DNA from: Plumapathes pennacea
Taxonomy: Eukaryota; Cnidaria; Anthozoa; Antipatharia; Myriopathidae
Assembly: GCA_964036295.1 (NCBI GenBank)
Contig: OZ038462.1
Coordinates: forward strand, 813,501-877,500
Reading direction: 5' to 3'
DNA length: 64,000 nucleotides
Position 1 is the first letter of the stretch. Every line of letters begins with the position of its first letter. Below, piece after piece: positions 28,764 through 40,260 of this stretch. Under the pieces are notes generated by a model. The model was not told where the DNA came from. It did no database searches and saw only the letters and a list, made by a program, of their open reading frames with translations. A program made the position numbers and the translations under genes.

Positions 28764-31385
28764 ATGTCGAGTAGAGGAAAACCTGGAAAAAGATCTACTA
28801 TCAGGAGTTATGGCAAAGCCAAAGATACTGCGAATAAGGCTGGGGAAGGATATCCTTACGGAATACTTGGTGCCGTCTATTTTGACTCCAGGCAGTACGA
28901 CAAGGCCTTAGAACAGTTTGAAATGGAACTGAACACAGCAAGACGGACTGGAGACAAGGTTGGTGAAGGACGTGCTTATGAAAACCTTGGTGATTGTTAT
29001 AGTGCTCTCGGCAAGTTACAAAAGGCTATTGAGCAGCATGAAATGCAACTGAGCATTGCAAAGCAGATTGGAAATATGGCTGGCGAAGGACGTGCCCATG
29101 GAAGCCTTGGTATATGCTATCGTAAACGCGGGCAGTTTCTGAAGTCTAAAGAACATCATGAAATGGAACTGAATATTGCTAAAGAGGTTGGAGACAAGGC
29201 TGCCAAAGGACATGCTTATGGTAATCTTGGTAACACTGAACATGATCTTGGAAATTACAGCAAAGCTATAAAGCTGCACGAATTAAGCTTGACCATTGCG
29301 AAGCAGATTGGGGATAAGGTTGCCGAAAGACATTCTTATGGCAACCTGGGTACTTGTTATGGAACACTTCGACAGCACGAGAAGGCGATTGAGAACATTG
29401 AATTAATCCTGAAAATTGTGAAACGGAATGGAGACAAGAATGCTGAAGGAACTGCTTATGGTGACCTTGGTAACTGTCATTTTGCTCTCGGTCAATACCA
29501 GAAGGCTGCAGAGCAACACAAGAAGCACCTCGTCATTGCAAAGTTGATTAGAGACAAGGCTGGCGAAGGACGTGCTCTTGGTAATCTTGGTAATTGTTAT
29601 GGTGGTCTCGGGCAGCACCGCGAGGCTGAAAAGCTGCATAAATTACACTTGAACATTGTAAAAGAGATTGGAGATGAAGCTGGCAAAGGAAGTGCCTATG
29701 GGAACCTTGGTAATTGTTACCATTCTCTTGGACAGTACGACAAGGCTATAGAGCATCACAAATTGCAGCTGAACATTGCAACACGGATTGGACATAAGGC
29801 TGGGGAAGGAACTACTCATGGAAACCTTGGTTGTCTCTATAATAAGCTCGGGCAAATCGACAGGGCTAAAGGACATCTTGAAATGTCGATTAACATTGCG
29901 AAACAAATTGGGGATAAGGATATGGAAGAAAAAGCTCACCATAACCTTGGTTTGTGTCACTTTATTTCCAAGCAGTACGACGAGGCTGAACTTAATTTGA
30001 AAAGCAGTGTACAGGATTTTCAGGATTTGTTCAGGAATGCCCCAAGGAAAGATAACGTTAAAATATCATACCTGGAAACCTTTTCTCCTGGTTTGAGCTT
30101 ACTAATCGAAAATTTCTTGGTCCAAGGCAAATATAATGATGCTCTTGTTTATGCTGAAGAGCGACGATCAAAAGCCTTGGGTGAACTTTTGCTGAAGCAG
30201 TATCATTTCCAAGGCGCCGAGCACGCGAAGCAAGACATGTTAGACATGACAAAGATCTTGGAAATAGTCAAAGAAATTGGCAGTACAGTCCTTTTCTTTA
30301 CATTGCTTTACACTGATGTTTGCGTCTGGGTCATAAATCCAAATGGAGATGTCAAATACATCAAAGCCACGCCAGGTTCCTCGGACTTGAACTCTCTGAT
30401 TAGTGATGCCAGAGAGCTTCTCGAATTACGCTCCCCTCGCAAGTGCGAAGACCGCTCTTTGTTGTTCTATTATCCGCCAGAAATGACAAATCAAACTAAG
30501 GACAAGCCAACGCGTACTCCTGCAACACCCAGCAATCCACTTCAAGCGTTGTACCAGCTTCTTGTGGCGCCTGTGCGACAGTTTATCGAAGGATCACAGA
30601 TTGTTATCGTCCCTGACGGTCCACTCCCGCTGGTTTCATTTGCCGCTTTGATCGATGAAGACGAAAAGTACTTGGGAGAATCCTTCCAAGTAAGGCTAGT
30701 TCCGTCCCTAGCAACAGCAGACATGATCAGGAAGTTTCCACGAGTACCGGACGGTCACTCAACTTCCTTGATTGTGGGTGACCCGGATGTGGGTGAGGTA
30801 GACAAGTTGCATGTTCCAAGACTACCACACGCCAATGAAGAAGCCCAGATGATTGGTCGGCTGCTGAATGTACAACCTCTTACGGCAGAAAAGGCGACCA
30901 GAGAAGCTGTCCTCGCTAAGCTCGAGACTGCAAGCATAATCCACATCGCAGCTCACGGAGATGCGGTGAGAGGAGAGATTTTACTTGCTCCGAGCCCTGG
31001 CATGGATAAAGGGAATCTGACGAAGGATGACGTTTTTCTTACGATGTCTCACTTGGAAGAGAAACATTTGAGGGCCCAGCTGGTTGTCCTTAGCTGCTGT
31101 CACAGCGGCCGTGGTGAAGTGAAAGCTGAGGGGGTGATTGGGATTGCCCGTGCGTTCCTTGGAGCTGGAGCTCGTGCTGTTCTTGTCGCAATTCAGGCGA
31201 TTGACGATCAGGCCACCTTGATGTTCATGAAGGAATTCTACGAAGATATTGTAAGAGGACAGAAGGCAAGCAAGGCACTCGACAGAGCCATGAAAGCGGT
31301 GAGGAACGCTGACAATTGTCGTCTCTCCTACTGGGCACCCTTTGTTCTGATTGGCGATGATGTAACCCCTCTGCTTGTTTCGTAA
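28764..31385 (+). CDS. TPR-CHAT protein 2 (caspase-like protease fold, TTC28-like)
   Basis: Single-exon frame of 873 aa, paralogous to the gene at 18941 but with 10 rather than 18 TPR motifs (about residues 28-425, consensus AYGNLGNCYxSLGQYDKAI). The repeats are less uniform than in copy 1. The C-terminal CHAT domain keeps the catalytic pair: HIAAHG with His731 and VVLSCCHSG with Cys779. Following it is ARAFLGAGARAVLVAIQAIDD, where copy 1 and most CHAT domains have an L-W-x-V-D-D motif; the Trp is replaced by Gln, which may alter the substrate pocket (inference). It follows GPCR-2 in the same order as CHAT-1 follows GPCR-1. It is convergent with the SLC22 gene. Confidence 0.92.
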   Translation: MSSRGKPGKRSTIRSYGKAKDTANKAGEGYPYGILGAVYFDSRQYDKALEQFEMELNTARRTGDKVGEGRAYENLGDCYSALGKLQKAIEQHEMQLSIAKQIGNMAGEGRAHGSLGICYRKRGQFLKSKEHHEMELNIAKEVGDKAAKGHAYGNLGNTEHDLGNYSKAIKLHELSLTIAKQIGDKVAERHSYGNLGTCYGTLRQHEKAIENIELILKIVKRNGDKNAEGTAYGDLGNCHFALGQYQKAAEQHKKHLVIAKLIRDKAGEGRALGNLGNCYGGLGQHREAEKLHKLHLNIVKEIGDEAGKGSAYGNLGNCYHSLGQYDKAIEHHKLQLNIATRIGHKAGEGTTHGNLGCLYNKLGQIDRAKGHLEMSINIAKQIGDKDMEEKAHHNLGLCHFISKQYDEAELNLKSSVQDFQDLFRNAPRKDNVKISYLETFSPGLSLLIENFLVQGKYNDALVYAEERRSKALGELLLKQYHFQGAEHAKQDMLDMTKILEIVKEIGSTVLFFTLLYTDVCVWVINPNGDVKYIKATPGSSDLNSLISDARELLELRSPRKCEDRSLLFYYPPEMTNQTKDKPTRTPATPSNPLQALYQLLVAPVRQFIEGSQIVIVPDGPLPLVSFAALIDEDEKYLGESFQVRLVPSLATADMIRKFPRVPDGHSTSLIVGDPDVGEVDKLHVPRLPHANEEAQMIGRLLNVQPLTAEKATREAVLAKLETASIIHIAAHGDAVRGEILLAPSPGMDKGNLTKDDVFLTMSHLEEKHLRAQLVVLSCCHSGRGEVKAEGVIGIARAFLGAGARAVLVAIQAIDDQATLMFMKEFYEDIVRGQKASKALDRAMKAVRNADNCRLSYWAPFVLIGDDVTPLLVS

Positions 31386-32040
31386 GGTATGTATTCACTT
31401 TTTTACTGTACAGCAACCGTATAAAGTATAACATCGTAGTAGCAGTAATAGATATACAGTCAACTCCCTGTATAACGGACACCATCTGGAACAGCTCTAA
31501 TTGTCCGTTTTAGAGAGGTGTCCGTTTTATAGTGAGTTCAGTTAGAATAAATGACTGAAGAAACGACAGGGACCACTTCTACCAGGTGTCCGTTTTATAG
31601 TGAGTTCAGTTAGAATAAATGACTGAAGAAATGGCCTGTCTTGGAGGGGTGTAGCCCTGGGGAAAGCTCTCGCTGCTCCGTCCAATTTTGAATTGTCCAT
31701 TTACCCCAGAAAAGAAGCAGCATCGGCTAAGATACTCACAATAGGGAATAGTGAAATAAAGCAAAAGAATTCAAGAAGACTGTTCACCTATTTATTTGAA
31801 GGGGAATTTAATATAAAGTTGTTACAATTAGTGTTGAAATTCCTTATAGAATAGTTGCAACGCTTTTTTGAACTACTCGAGGACGCAAAGGGGTGTTATA
31901 GTGAAGGACGCCATGTTAGATGACATCACTGACAAGCTAAGAACGCGCATAAAATGTGCTGCTAGCAGAGAATAGTAACAATTTCACATAAGTGAAACAT
32001 CAGACGACAGTCATTGTTTAATGAGCTTCAATTCATCTCA
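31386..32040. other. 3' spacer between CHAT-2 and SLC22
   Basis: Both genes end here. Apart from the pogo-type element at 31457 no gene or strong signal is seen. Confidence 0.5.
31457..31638. mobile_element. Pogo/Tigger-type MITE with duplicated right end
   Basis: Starts CAGTCAACTCCCTGTATAAC after TA and has the inverted end GTTATACAGG/TTTTATAGTGAGTTCAG near 31542 before TA. About 48 bp containing this right end (GGTGTCCGTTTTATAGTGAG and following) is repeated directly at 31516-31563 and 31591-31638. Same family as the element at 9889. Confidence 0.65.
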
Positions 32041-34204
32041 TCATGCTCTGTTTTCAAACAACGCGGTCTTGTCGTCTTCCGCAGCAATTTCCGCTTCCTC
32101 TGGCCTCGCTTTACTGTACTTTGCTCGCACTACGACTTCCTCTGTGGGTTTGTTGAACGTTTCTGGACCAGTTACGCAAACAATCCCAGCAATCAGTGCG
32201 TTTACTCCCATGATTCCGTACGGCAGTAGTGGATGAACTCGCTTCTGCAAAAGAAGAGAGACCTGGGACTTAGTAAAGTTCTCCCCAAATCACTGGGAAA
32301 GTTCCATATTCGTTGGTCAGAGTTCATGATCATTATTTTTACATTACATTAGCTTTGCCACGTCAATAGTTATCATTCAAAAGTTTAATCTTCGCGTCGA
32401 CGCAGTCTAAAATTGGTTCTCGTAAGTACTCATTCAAATCAGTTTGGTACAATAGTTGTTTCCATTTACGAAATCGTAGTGGAAACCCTCTTGATATTAT
32501 CATACCCTGCTTTTACTCACGGTATAAACAATGTATGGAGACAGTAAGGATCCACAGCGTGCTGCCACGGACGATGTTCCCATGCCAACGTTCCTGCGGT
32601 TCCATAAAAAAAAATATTTTTATTGCTGCGTATACAAGCAGTTAAGCTGGTTCACATACGTTAGCAACCACAAGTGCTAGAGAATGGAAGCCTTTCCATT
32701 CCTTGTATTTGTGCTTTCTTTAGTCGTGTGAACATGTTTTTTGAGTGGTTCTTAAGTGATTGTTGAAAGTAGTGGTGTGATTGCATTGGTTTCGCGTTTT
32801 ATTTTTTTTAGATTGGATCTAACTGAAGTTGGCTGAATTCTTGGTGAATCAGGAACAAAATCAGAAGAAGCAACAGCAACCTGGACACACAAGCAAACAA
32901 GTGAGACGGTGCGGTTTTACGCACTGCTAATTACTCTCTTCAAAGTGAAACCACAAGTATAAACAACTCTAACTTTTGATTGGTTGAAGTGCTTCCTTGC
33001 TGTCAGTGTGTCTATTTTGGTTTTTGAAAACAAAATCAGTAAAAACATCAATCAAAAACTGCTCTCATCAGTATCGGATGAGGATATTGTAGGCCTCAGC
33101 TAGTTCTATTTTATCACTGTGTAGCGGCCTGACTGTCACTGAACGCACGGGAAAAGTCGGAAATTTTGTAAGTTTGTAAAACCCTTGATCAACACACCTT
33201 ATCACAGTTGGAAACAGCTCCGCCGAATAGATATAGACACCGTCGAATGCGATCATGATGAAAAACTTGGCCAGGACCATGGAGAAGAAGATGCGACCAC
33301 CAAGGGCAGCTGAAGGGGGGAAAAGAAGGTCGCGAAATAAACACGTGACGATTGTAACGACGACGACGATGATGATAATGATGGTGATGGTGGTGATGGT
33401 GGATAATGGTGACAATGACGGTCAAGGTGAAGGCAATGGTGCAGATGATGGTAATGGTCACGATGGTGGTGATGATGATTATAAGATCACGATGATTTGG
33501 TAATGGCGATAATGGTAATAATGATAGCGACAATGTTGATGGTGATGTTGATGATGATGATGTCATTACTGATGGTGGTGGTGATGTTGTTGGTGGTCAC
33601 AGTCAAACCAAAACCCTTACTCAAGGTTCTATTCTCACCCTTTCCAGAGCCTCCATACTCGGTGATCAGTACTGCACATGCAGATGAGAGTGCAGCCAAA
33701 ATAAGAGTGACAATCACACTTACTTTCCGTCCAAATCTTCAAAGAGATAAACACGGACCGTTAATTTTTAGTATGTTTCAAAAAGTTGTTATAACTTCTC
33801 AGCACAAGGACGACAACATAAATGTATGAATTGTAAGCAGAAGGAAATGTCTCAACTGGCATCTTAGTATAAATTACCGACCTGTTGTAAGCCTTGATCC
33901 CCAGATAAATTGCAGGCAGCTCAACCACACTGGACAGGAAGAAGTTCAAGTACATGTTTCCTCCCACGGAAGGAGCGCTTAAGAACACTCCGTAGTAGAC
34001 CATGGACACCACAAACCTGTGATTCAACGAGGGATTAAATTGTTTTGAGGCATTTTGTAACGTTGACACCTAGAAAGCCAATGCAGTTAATTCTCCACTA
34101 AACGGCTGCCGTCGATGCATGCATTGTACTCCTATTGCTAAGGTATAATAACGCGAAAACAGCAGACCAAGAGCCACTCTGTGGAAGTGCTTCTGTGTAA
34201 ACCG

Positions 34205-34302
<98 letters not shown>

Positions 34303-36436
34303 AAAAAGTGACTGAATTGGCCGTACCACGAGTACCAAGACAACAGGGTGTAATGCGTCGCCTTACGGGTGGAAAACAGGTCTCTGAAGTCACCCAATCG
34401 TTGCTGTTTCTCGCCTGCAGGGTTCGCCAATTGCAAAGGCTCCTCTAGTTGCTCTTTACCATTCACACGAGCCATCTTAGCGAGTATTTTGCTAGCTTCC
34501 GCAGTCTTGCCCTTTACCATAAGCCAACGAACAGATTCGGGGAAAAAGCTGCAAGCAAGTAAACCGATCAAGTGAAGGCCCGATAATGATAATCAGACTG
34601 GGAATTGGGTTACCTAACTCTCTTTCGGGGCCACAGTGATTAGCTTCAGTTTCCTTCTTAAGTTTCTCACCAGAGATACTCTATATCATGCAGCATTTGA
34701 TAACTTGCTTAGAAGAAAACTGATTTAACTACATGGGTATGTCTTGTACATGCTTTCTTCTGAATTGTTTCAACGTTGTTTTAATTTCTATCACAAGTTC
34801 AGGAGGAAAGCTTGGTCCGTGTTCTTTTTTGGGTTTCACCAGAACGAATCATTGTAGGATGAGAAAACCCTAATGCTTTGGTAATTTCTTTAATCCATAT
34901 TTCATAGTTTTGTCATGCTAGGGATATTCACTGTTTCATGATAGACGTTGCATTGGATTGTAATATTTGCGATCAATTAGTAAGAGGATTTCGTGCTCTC
35001 CCATGTCTTTCCGTATCACTGGAACCAAACTATACTAATTCACCGACGATTGGAAATGGTATTAATAAGGCGAGAACACTTACAAGTAGCCAAGGACAAA
35101 GGGAATGCCCGGCACTGACGTCACAATAGTGAGTGTTACCCAGTCCCGGATCAGATAAGCCACACCCGCCAGAGCCATGAGTGACAGCGTCCAACAATAC
35201 CACAACGAAGTTCCCATCATGCTTCGGTGCTTCGGGCTTACGAACTCCGTCACGAGGATAAATATGGGCATCCCTCCACCCCCTGAAAAAAAGAACAATC
35301 AAAGTTCTCCTTACAAAATATAACCAGCTTTATTGTAAAATACCGGTTGTCAACACCAGGCTTAAATAACACCTTATTAAAGGGGATAACGAATGACAAA
35401 TGAACCGACGGTCAAACTAAATTATCTACGTGTCTGTCGAACTCAGATGAGGTTGGGTTCAAGTTGGTCAGACAATTATCCAACGCAAATTCAGAAAAGG
35501 CCGAGGTGCATGATGGTAAACTTTACGTACCTATACCAAATCCAGTTAATGCACGTAACGTGACGAACATCCAATAATCCACAGAAAAGGCAGCAACGAA
35601 AGCGCACAGGACAAGTATGGCTCCATTGACAAAAACTACTTTCTTTCGTCCAAATTTATCTGAGATAACGCTGTTTATCAACAGTGCCACCAGCCAACCG
35701 ACAAAGATGACGGAAGAAGAGAGGCTGCCAAACACTGCTTTATCACACACCAAGTCGAACTAAAAATGAGGAAAATATACCAGTAAGTTGAAGAACTAAC
35801 AGAATAAAGCCAGCAAACTGCACGAACTTTGATCAAAGACCCAGCTATTAAAATTAAGAAGGTATGAAGATATACCGAAATGAGAAACTGCAAATTGTCT
35901 TGAATTGTAATTAACGCCATGGCGGCCATGCTGAAGGATGTTTAACAAAAGGTCTGCTCATAAACTGCTATTGTAAGTGATGTTTTTGTATTCTGAATCT
36001 CCAGAGATTGATGCGAATTCGTCAGTTTAAGAGTAAGTTGCTTCGCGCTCATAACCTAGATAATAGTCTCTGTAAAATTTTCACTTTGACCTCCTAGTAT
36101 AGTGCAATACTGTTTAGAAGTAACCATTAAAGCATTAAAAGCAGCCAATACCTGAGTAATAACGGATGTAAAGTCATCGCTGAACTGCCACTCTTCACGA
36201 GACATATTGCAACGCTTCGTGTAGACTTCATCACCAACAGCGATGGAACCGCTAAAGGTGCACACAGAACTGTTCGCCACGCACTTCCATGGAGGCTCCG
36301 CTGATACGAATGTCATGACCATGAGAGGCCAGCCGGACCAGACCCATTTGAGACAGTTGCAGAACACCAGCAATATCACTTGATATCGACCGAAACCGCC
36401 GACTTTCTGCAAAGCTTCGTCCGTGGTGAGGCCCAT
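32041..36436 (-). CDS. SLC22-family organic ion transporter (MFS), nine exons
   Basis: Twelve-helix major facilitator carrier of organic cations, anions or carnitine at the plasma membrane; 518 aa. Exons (minus): 36152-36436, 35531-35759, 35084-35282, 34327-34548, 33882-34016, 33639-33736, 33198-33309, 32521-32593, 32041-32244; all phases agree. N-terminus has VGGFGRYQ, then a loop after TM1 with four visible cysteines and an NSS glycosylation site. FDLVCDKA starts TM2 and DKFGRKK is the MFS loop signature. FPESVRWL (central loop), W-F/VVSMVYYG (TM7), YNRFGRK (TM8-9 loop) and ELFPTVIR (TM10-11) are SLC22 hallmarks. The start at 36436 was chosen over 36466 because TATCGACG then TACAG looks like an acceptor just before it. 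The tail is acidic. Substrate cannot be assigned. Confidence 0.9.
33345..33600. repeat. Imperfect GAT/GGT triplet repeat in an SLC22 intron
   Basis: Degenerate GATGATGGTGATGG sequence between the exons at 33198-33309 and 33639-33736. Several spurious His/Thr/Met-rich frames arise from it. Confidence 0.85.
34207..34301. repeat. (ATT)n microsatellite in an SLC22 intron
   Basis: About 32 perfect ATT units between the exons ending at 34327 and 34016 (minus strand). It creates false poly-Asn and poly-Ile frames. Likely length-polymorphic. Confidence 0.95.
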
Positions 36437-36736
36437 TTTGATTTCCTGTATCGACGAATTAATCAAAGCGAAGGGTATACGTTCCCTTTAGCCTGTTCCA
36501 AACGTTGAAGATCACACCCATCGATCGAATACAATGCAAATGAGCAAAAATCTATTGTTTCAGCAAATTCACATTGCATTCGAGGCATGTGAAGTTCGGC
36601 GTTTAGAACAGAATTAGTAAGATAGATGAATTGATAAATATAATGAAAAGCCGCTTGTAGTCGGGATATTTTGTATAGATAGATAACTAACAGATGGACT
36701 ATTTACAATATGAGACGATATTGTATCTGATTTATG
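36437..36736. other. SLC22 5' flank
   Basis: No gene seen. Contains the putative 5' UTR acceptor next to the SLC22 start and presumably its promoter, interrupted by the transposon at 36737. Confidence 0.4.
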
Positions 36737-37504
36737 CATCGCCAGAAATTCCAGACATTTTGCGTCCACGATTGCTTCCGGTCTTTCCCAGCGGCGTGCG
36801 GTATGAGCATGCGCCATTCACACATTCAACATTGTTACGTACTTTGCCTCAGTGGGGTGGGGGAGGGATGGGTTTCTCCGGTTCAAAAAGAGACTGCTAC
36901 GTTTAGGAGACGTGCCGCTGAACGACCTAGTTGAAATTAGCTTTCGTTTGGTGCAATTTTCATGCGATTTGGAGCTTCCCAGCCCAAAATATCAACATCG
37001 GAAGTCAGCGTATTTCACGGGAGGTATTCGCCATGGCTGGCTGTGAACTGCAAATTCAAACACAAAAAGTACACATCGAATTTGCTCCAGGGGACTGACT
37101 GAGGCTTCACAGGAGATGTTCAATCCTTCGACAATCAGGTACGGGGTAGACATTTTGCGTTTTACCCAAGGTTCTTGTATTAAATGCAGCTTAAAAAGTG
37201 ACAGTAGCCGGTTTTGAGCGTATTCTGCTATCAATCCCTTCTTACGTCGGCCGAAATTTTAAATTCAAAAAAGTACACATCGAATTTTACCGGAGATAAA
37301 TATTTTTTGTACTGTTGTGTTTAGGAAGCTTCCCTCTTCCGAATGCTGCCCAGACATTTTTACGAACGTGCTTCAGTTAAGCGAAAAGCGCAATTTATTA
37401 TCAGATCCCATACATTTCTTTGTTATTTCTTGAGCGGCTGTCAGCGTGAAACCTGATGCCTCTTCCGAGATGGCGCAACCGGATGTCTGAAATTTCTGGC
37501 GATG
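36737..37504. mobile_element. DNA transposon-like element, copy 2 (CATCGCCAGAAATT ends)
   Basis: Nearly identical to 17497-18262, with only scattered single-base differences. Terminal inverted repeats are complete here: CATCGCCAGAAATTCCAGAC at the left and GTCTGAAATTTCTGGCGATG at the right. No recognisable transposase. Confidence 0.78.
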
Positions 37505-40260
37505 GATCTTGAGCCATAAAAACTTCTCTGCCAAACTCTGCGTTTATTTCTGCAACGGCCACGATTAGTCCTGCAATAGGTCCGTTGCAAATAGATTTTT
37601 CGGCTGCAATCCTGGCAAGCTAATTGGAATGTTTTATGTTTAACAGCCAACTTGCTGTTCAATGGAAGGAGGAGCTTTTCAAAGTTCAAACATATTCAAT
37701 AATGAAATGCAATAAGTTCGTTTTCATTGCTTCACTGCCCAAAGCGAATTTGACCTTCACTACTGAACTGCGGTCAAATAGAACCTGAAGGTGTGACCAC
37801 TGAACTGAATGAAAACTCTCAATGAGTACATTCTGATTACCAGTGTTGCTGTTTACGTTAAGAGTTAGTTTTTTTGTAGCTTTAAGTTTAATATCATTTG
37901 GAGAAGGAAACACCAATCAATATTACGTACTGCTACTAACCTTGCATCGATGACACGGTTAGTCTGTCTGCAACTTATTGATTCAGGAGCGTTGGCCAAC
38001 GACAACAACGTCTGGGCACAACAATTACTGCTTTGTTCTTTGTTTGCCAGTGGTCACAGGGATCTCGTCCCCAGGGAATTTGCCAATTTTTTTAAAGCTC
38101 GCGTTCAGCACGAAGTGCTGGCAACAATGGATTCCAAATATGGAAGTCGTTCTTTTCCCAATTTGGGCAGTATCGATATTGCCGACAAAGCAACAAAATC
38201 GAGAACGCGATCGTCGAAGTAGTTTTTGTGGTGGCATTTTTAAGCATCCCACCTTATTGCAGTTAAGACTGAGTCAGTCAGTCTGTCCGTCATGCTGTGT
38301 CAACAATTGCCTTTGAAATTTGAGCATCAACGAATACGCATGAAGAAACGAAGAGATGGGAAGACGTTTTCTGAAATTATTTTGATTGTTATCATTGTAT
38401 TCCTGAATTTCCAGTAGATCTGTTGCACTTCAGAACCATTATCACAGAGGTTTTGGTAAAATTCTCGGTTTGACAAGCGTAAGTTAAAGTTGAAAGACCC
38501 GTGACCACTGACAGCCCTGATCGCGATCGAGCGACTTCAGCTTGTCGAAATATTTTTATCGTTTGATTATATTTGCTTTGCTTCGCATAGTTTTCGCCAG
38601 CAATGAAAAATGCTGTAGAGAACTGAGAGAAGAATTCGAAAATGAATTTGACCAAAACCGCAAGTAATGTCAACAAGTTATCAGATTTCATTTAAACTTA
38701 TTCGACTTGAAACTCAGCCAAAAGAAGAAAGGCGTGTTTTCTTTAAGCACGTATTTAGTTTGAATGCAGCCCAGGCTGGAGTATCATGGCCTCTGATGAA
38801 TATGTAGATGTTGAACATAAGCTGTGCATGACACGAGTAATGAAGTTACGGATAGACTCTTTTCTTTGCGACTCCGGAAGGTCTCCTTCAGGTTCAAAGA
38901 TTTGGACTCGGTGAAGAATTTTAAATTTTCCCATTTCGAGCGTCTAAGTTTTATAATTTTCACCCTCTGCCGCCTCGTAAATGAGGGTTTTCAAAACTGA
39001 GACTAAATCGAATACACGGTTCAGCAAAAGTGGAGGCCCGCGGAAACGGATGCAAACTTCCACATACCTAAAACTGAGCAATTTTTACGATGTGGCCTTG
39101 AGCCAGTTCTATTAAATACCCACTCCCGCAGAAGTATTTTTACAAATTCGCGAGCTTACAGCTGCCTTGCCGCTTTGATTATTTTTACAAAGTCTTCCTT
39201 TCACTCCTGAGCTCAAAAGACAAATTCTTGTAACCATTAAATAAGAACATGTATAAGCGATGTAGCTTAATCAGCTGTCATAGTAAACAAGTTATTAAAT
39301 GCAAAGTTCTCCTTACTGTACGATAGCTCTCTAATTGAGAGACAGAGAAAAAACATTGTTCAAGTTGATCGCTTTTAAAAATGAAAGCTTGTTTTAGCTC
39401 CACGGCACATCAAGGAAGTTGTGTTGAAAATGGTTTTTTGCATTTTCAAGTTTAAAATGACCATGTGAATTAATAGACCCAGGATTAGCTGAATCGTACT
39501 TTGAACAACTAGAACCAGGGCTTGGTTGCATAAAACGCTAAAGCCCGGGACTAGACGATAACAACACTGGGAATAACTTAATTTCCATTGTCAGGAATTT
39601 CATTCTGTGTCTGTGACTAATAGTCATCATCAGTGATCTGTGGTTTGGCCAACCAAACAAGAACAAAGACAGCAAATATGTCATTTATTTTGCCTTTATT
39701 GTATTTTACTCAGGAAACGAGGGCGAAAATAGCTATTTATAATTTTGACAAGGAGAAATACTTACTGTATGGCAGACACTGGAGAAACAGAATTAGAGTG
39801 GTGTGAATCACAACCGGGAGAAAAATGCAACGGGTTCCAGGGACAACTTTTGCGGGGCTTTAAAAGCAAACACTAGAGTACAAAACTATTTCAGACCTCA
39901 TAATAAGCGCAGCCGTCTCAACTATTATTTCACTGCACTGAAGCTTTTAAAAATCTGCAGTAAATGTTTACATATACCTATTGCTAAGACTAAAATGAGA
40001 TTCAAGCGAGATTTCGTTACGATTTATCTCAATTGTTTTGTACATACCAACCAAACTTAACCCTTCCAGTGCACTTACACGTTTGCCGATCCAAACTACC
40101 TTAAACATATTGTGTGAACTTCGCTCGAAAACAAAGTAAAAATGCTGTTAACATGTACTCATTGAGAGCATTTCAGTGGTTCATACCTTTAGGTTATATT
40201 TGACAGTTCAGACTAGGTTGAATAAGTTTGGCTTTAGTAGTGAAAATTAAATTTTAACTG
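37505..40260. other. Duplicated non-coding segment downstream of MACPF-A
   Basis: From about 37768 this is the left part of a segmental duplication matching 59341 onward. The stretch 38096-39180 has no counterpart in the second copy. The plus frame 37950-38222 (90 aa, with NNVWAQQLLLCSLFASGHRD) is partly shared by the other copy but matches no family I recognise, and no splice context supports it. Otherwise no gene seen. Confidence 0.45.

Noticed and set aside
34070..34393. Poly-Asn and poly-Ile frames
   Set aside because: They are translations of the (ATT)n microsatellite in an SLC22 intron.
36437..36466. Upstream ATG for the SLC22 protein
   Set aside because: It adds ten residues across a probable acceptor and is not typical of the family's N-terminus.
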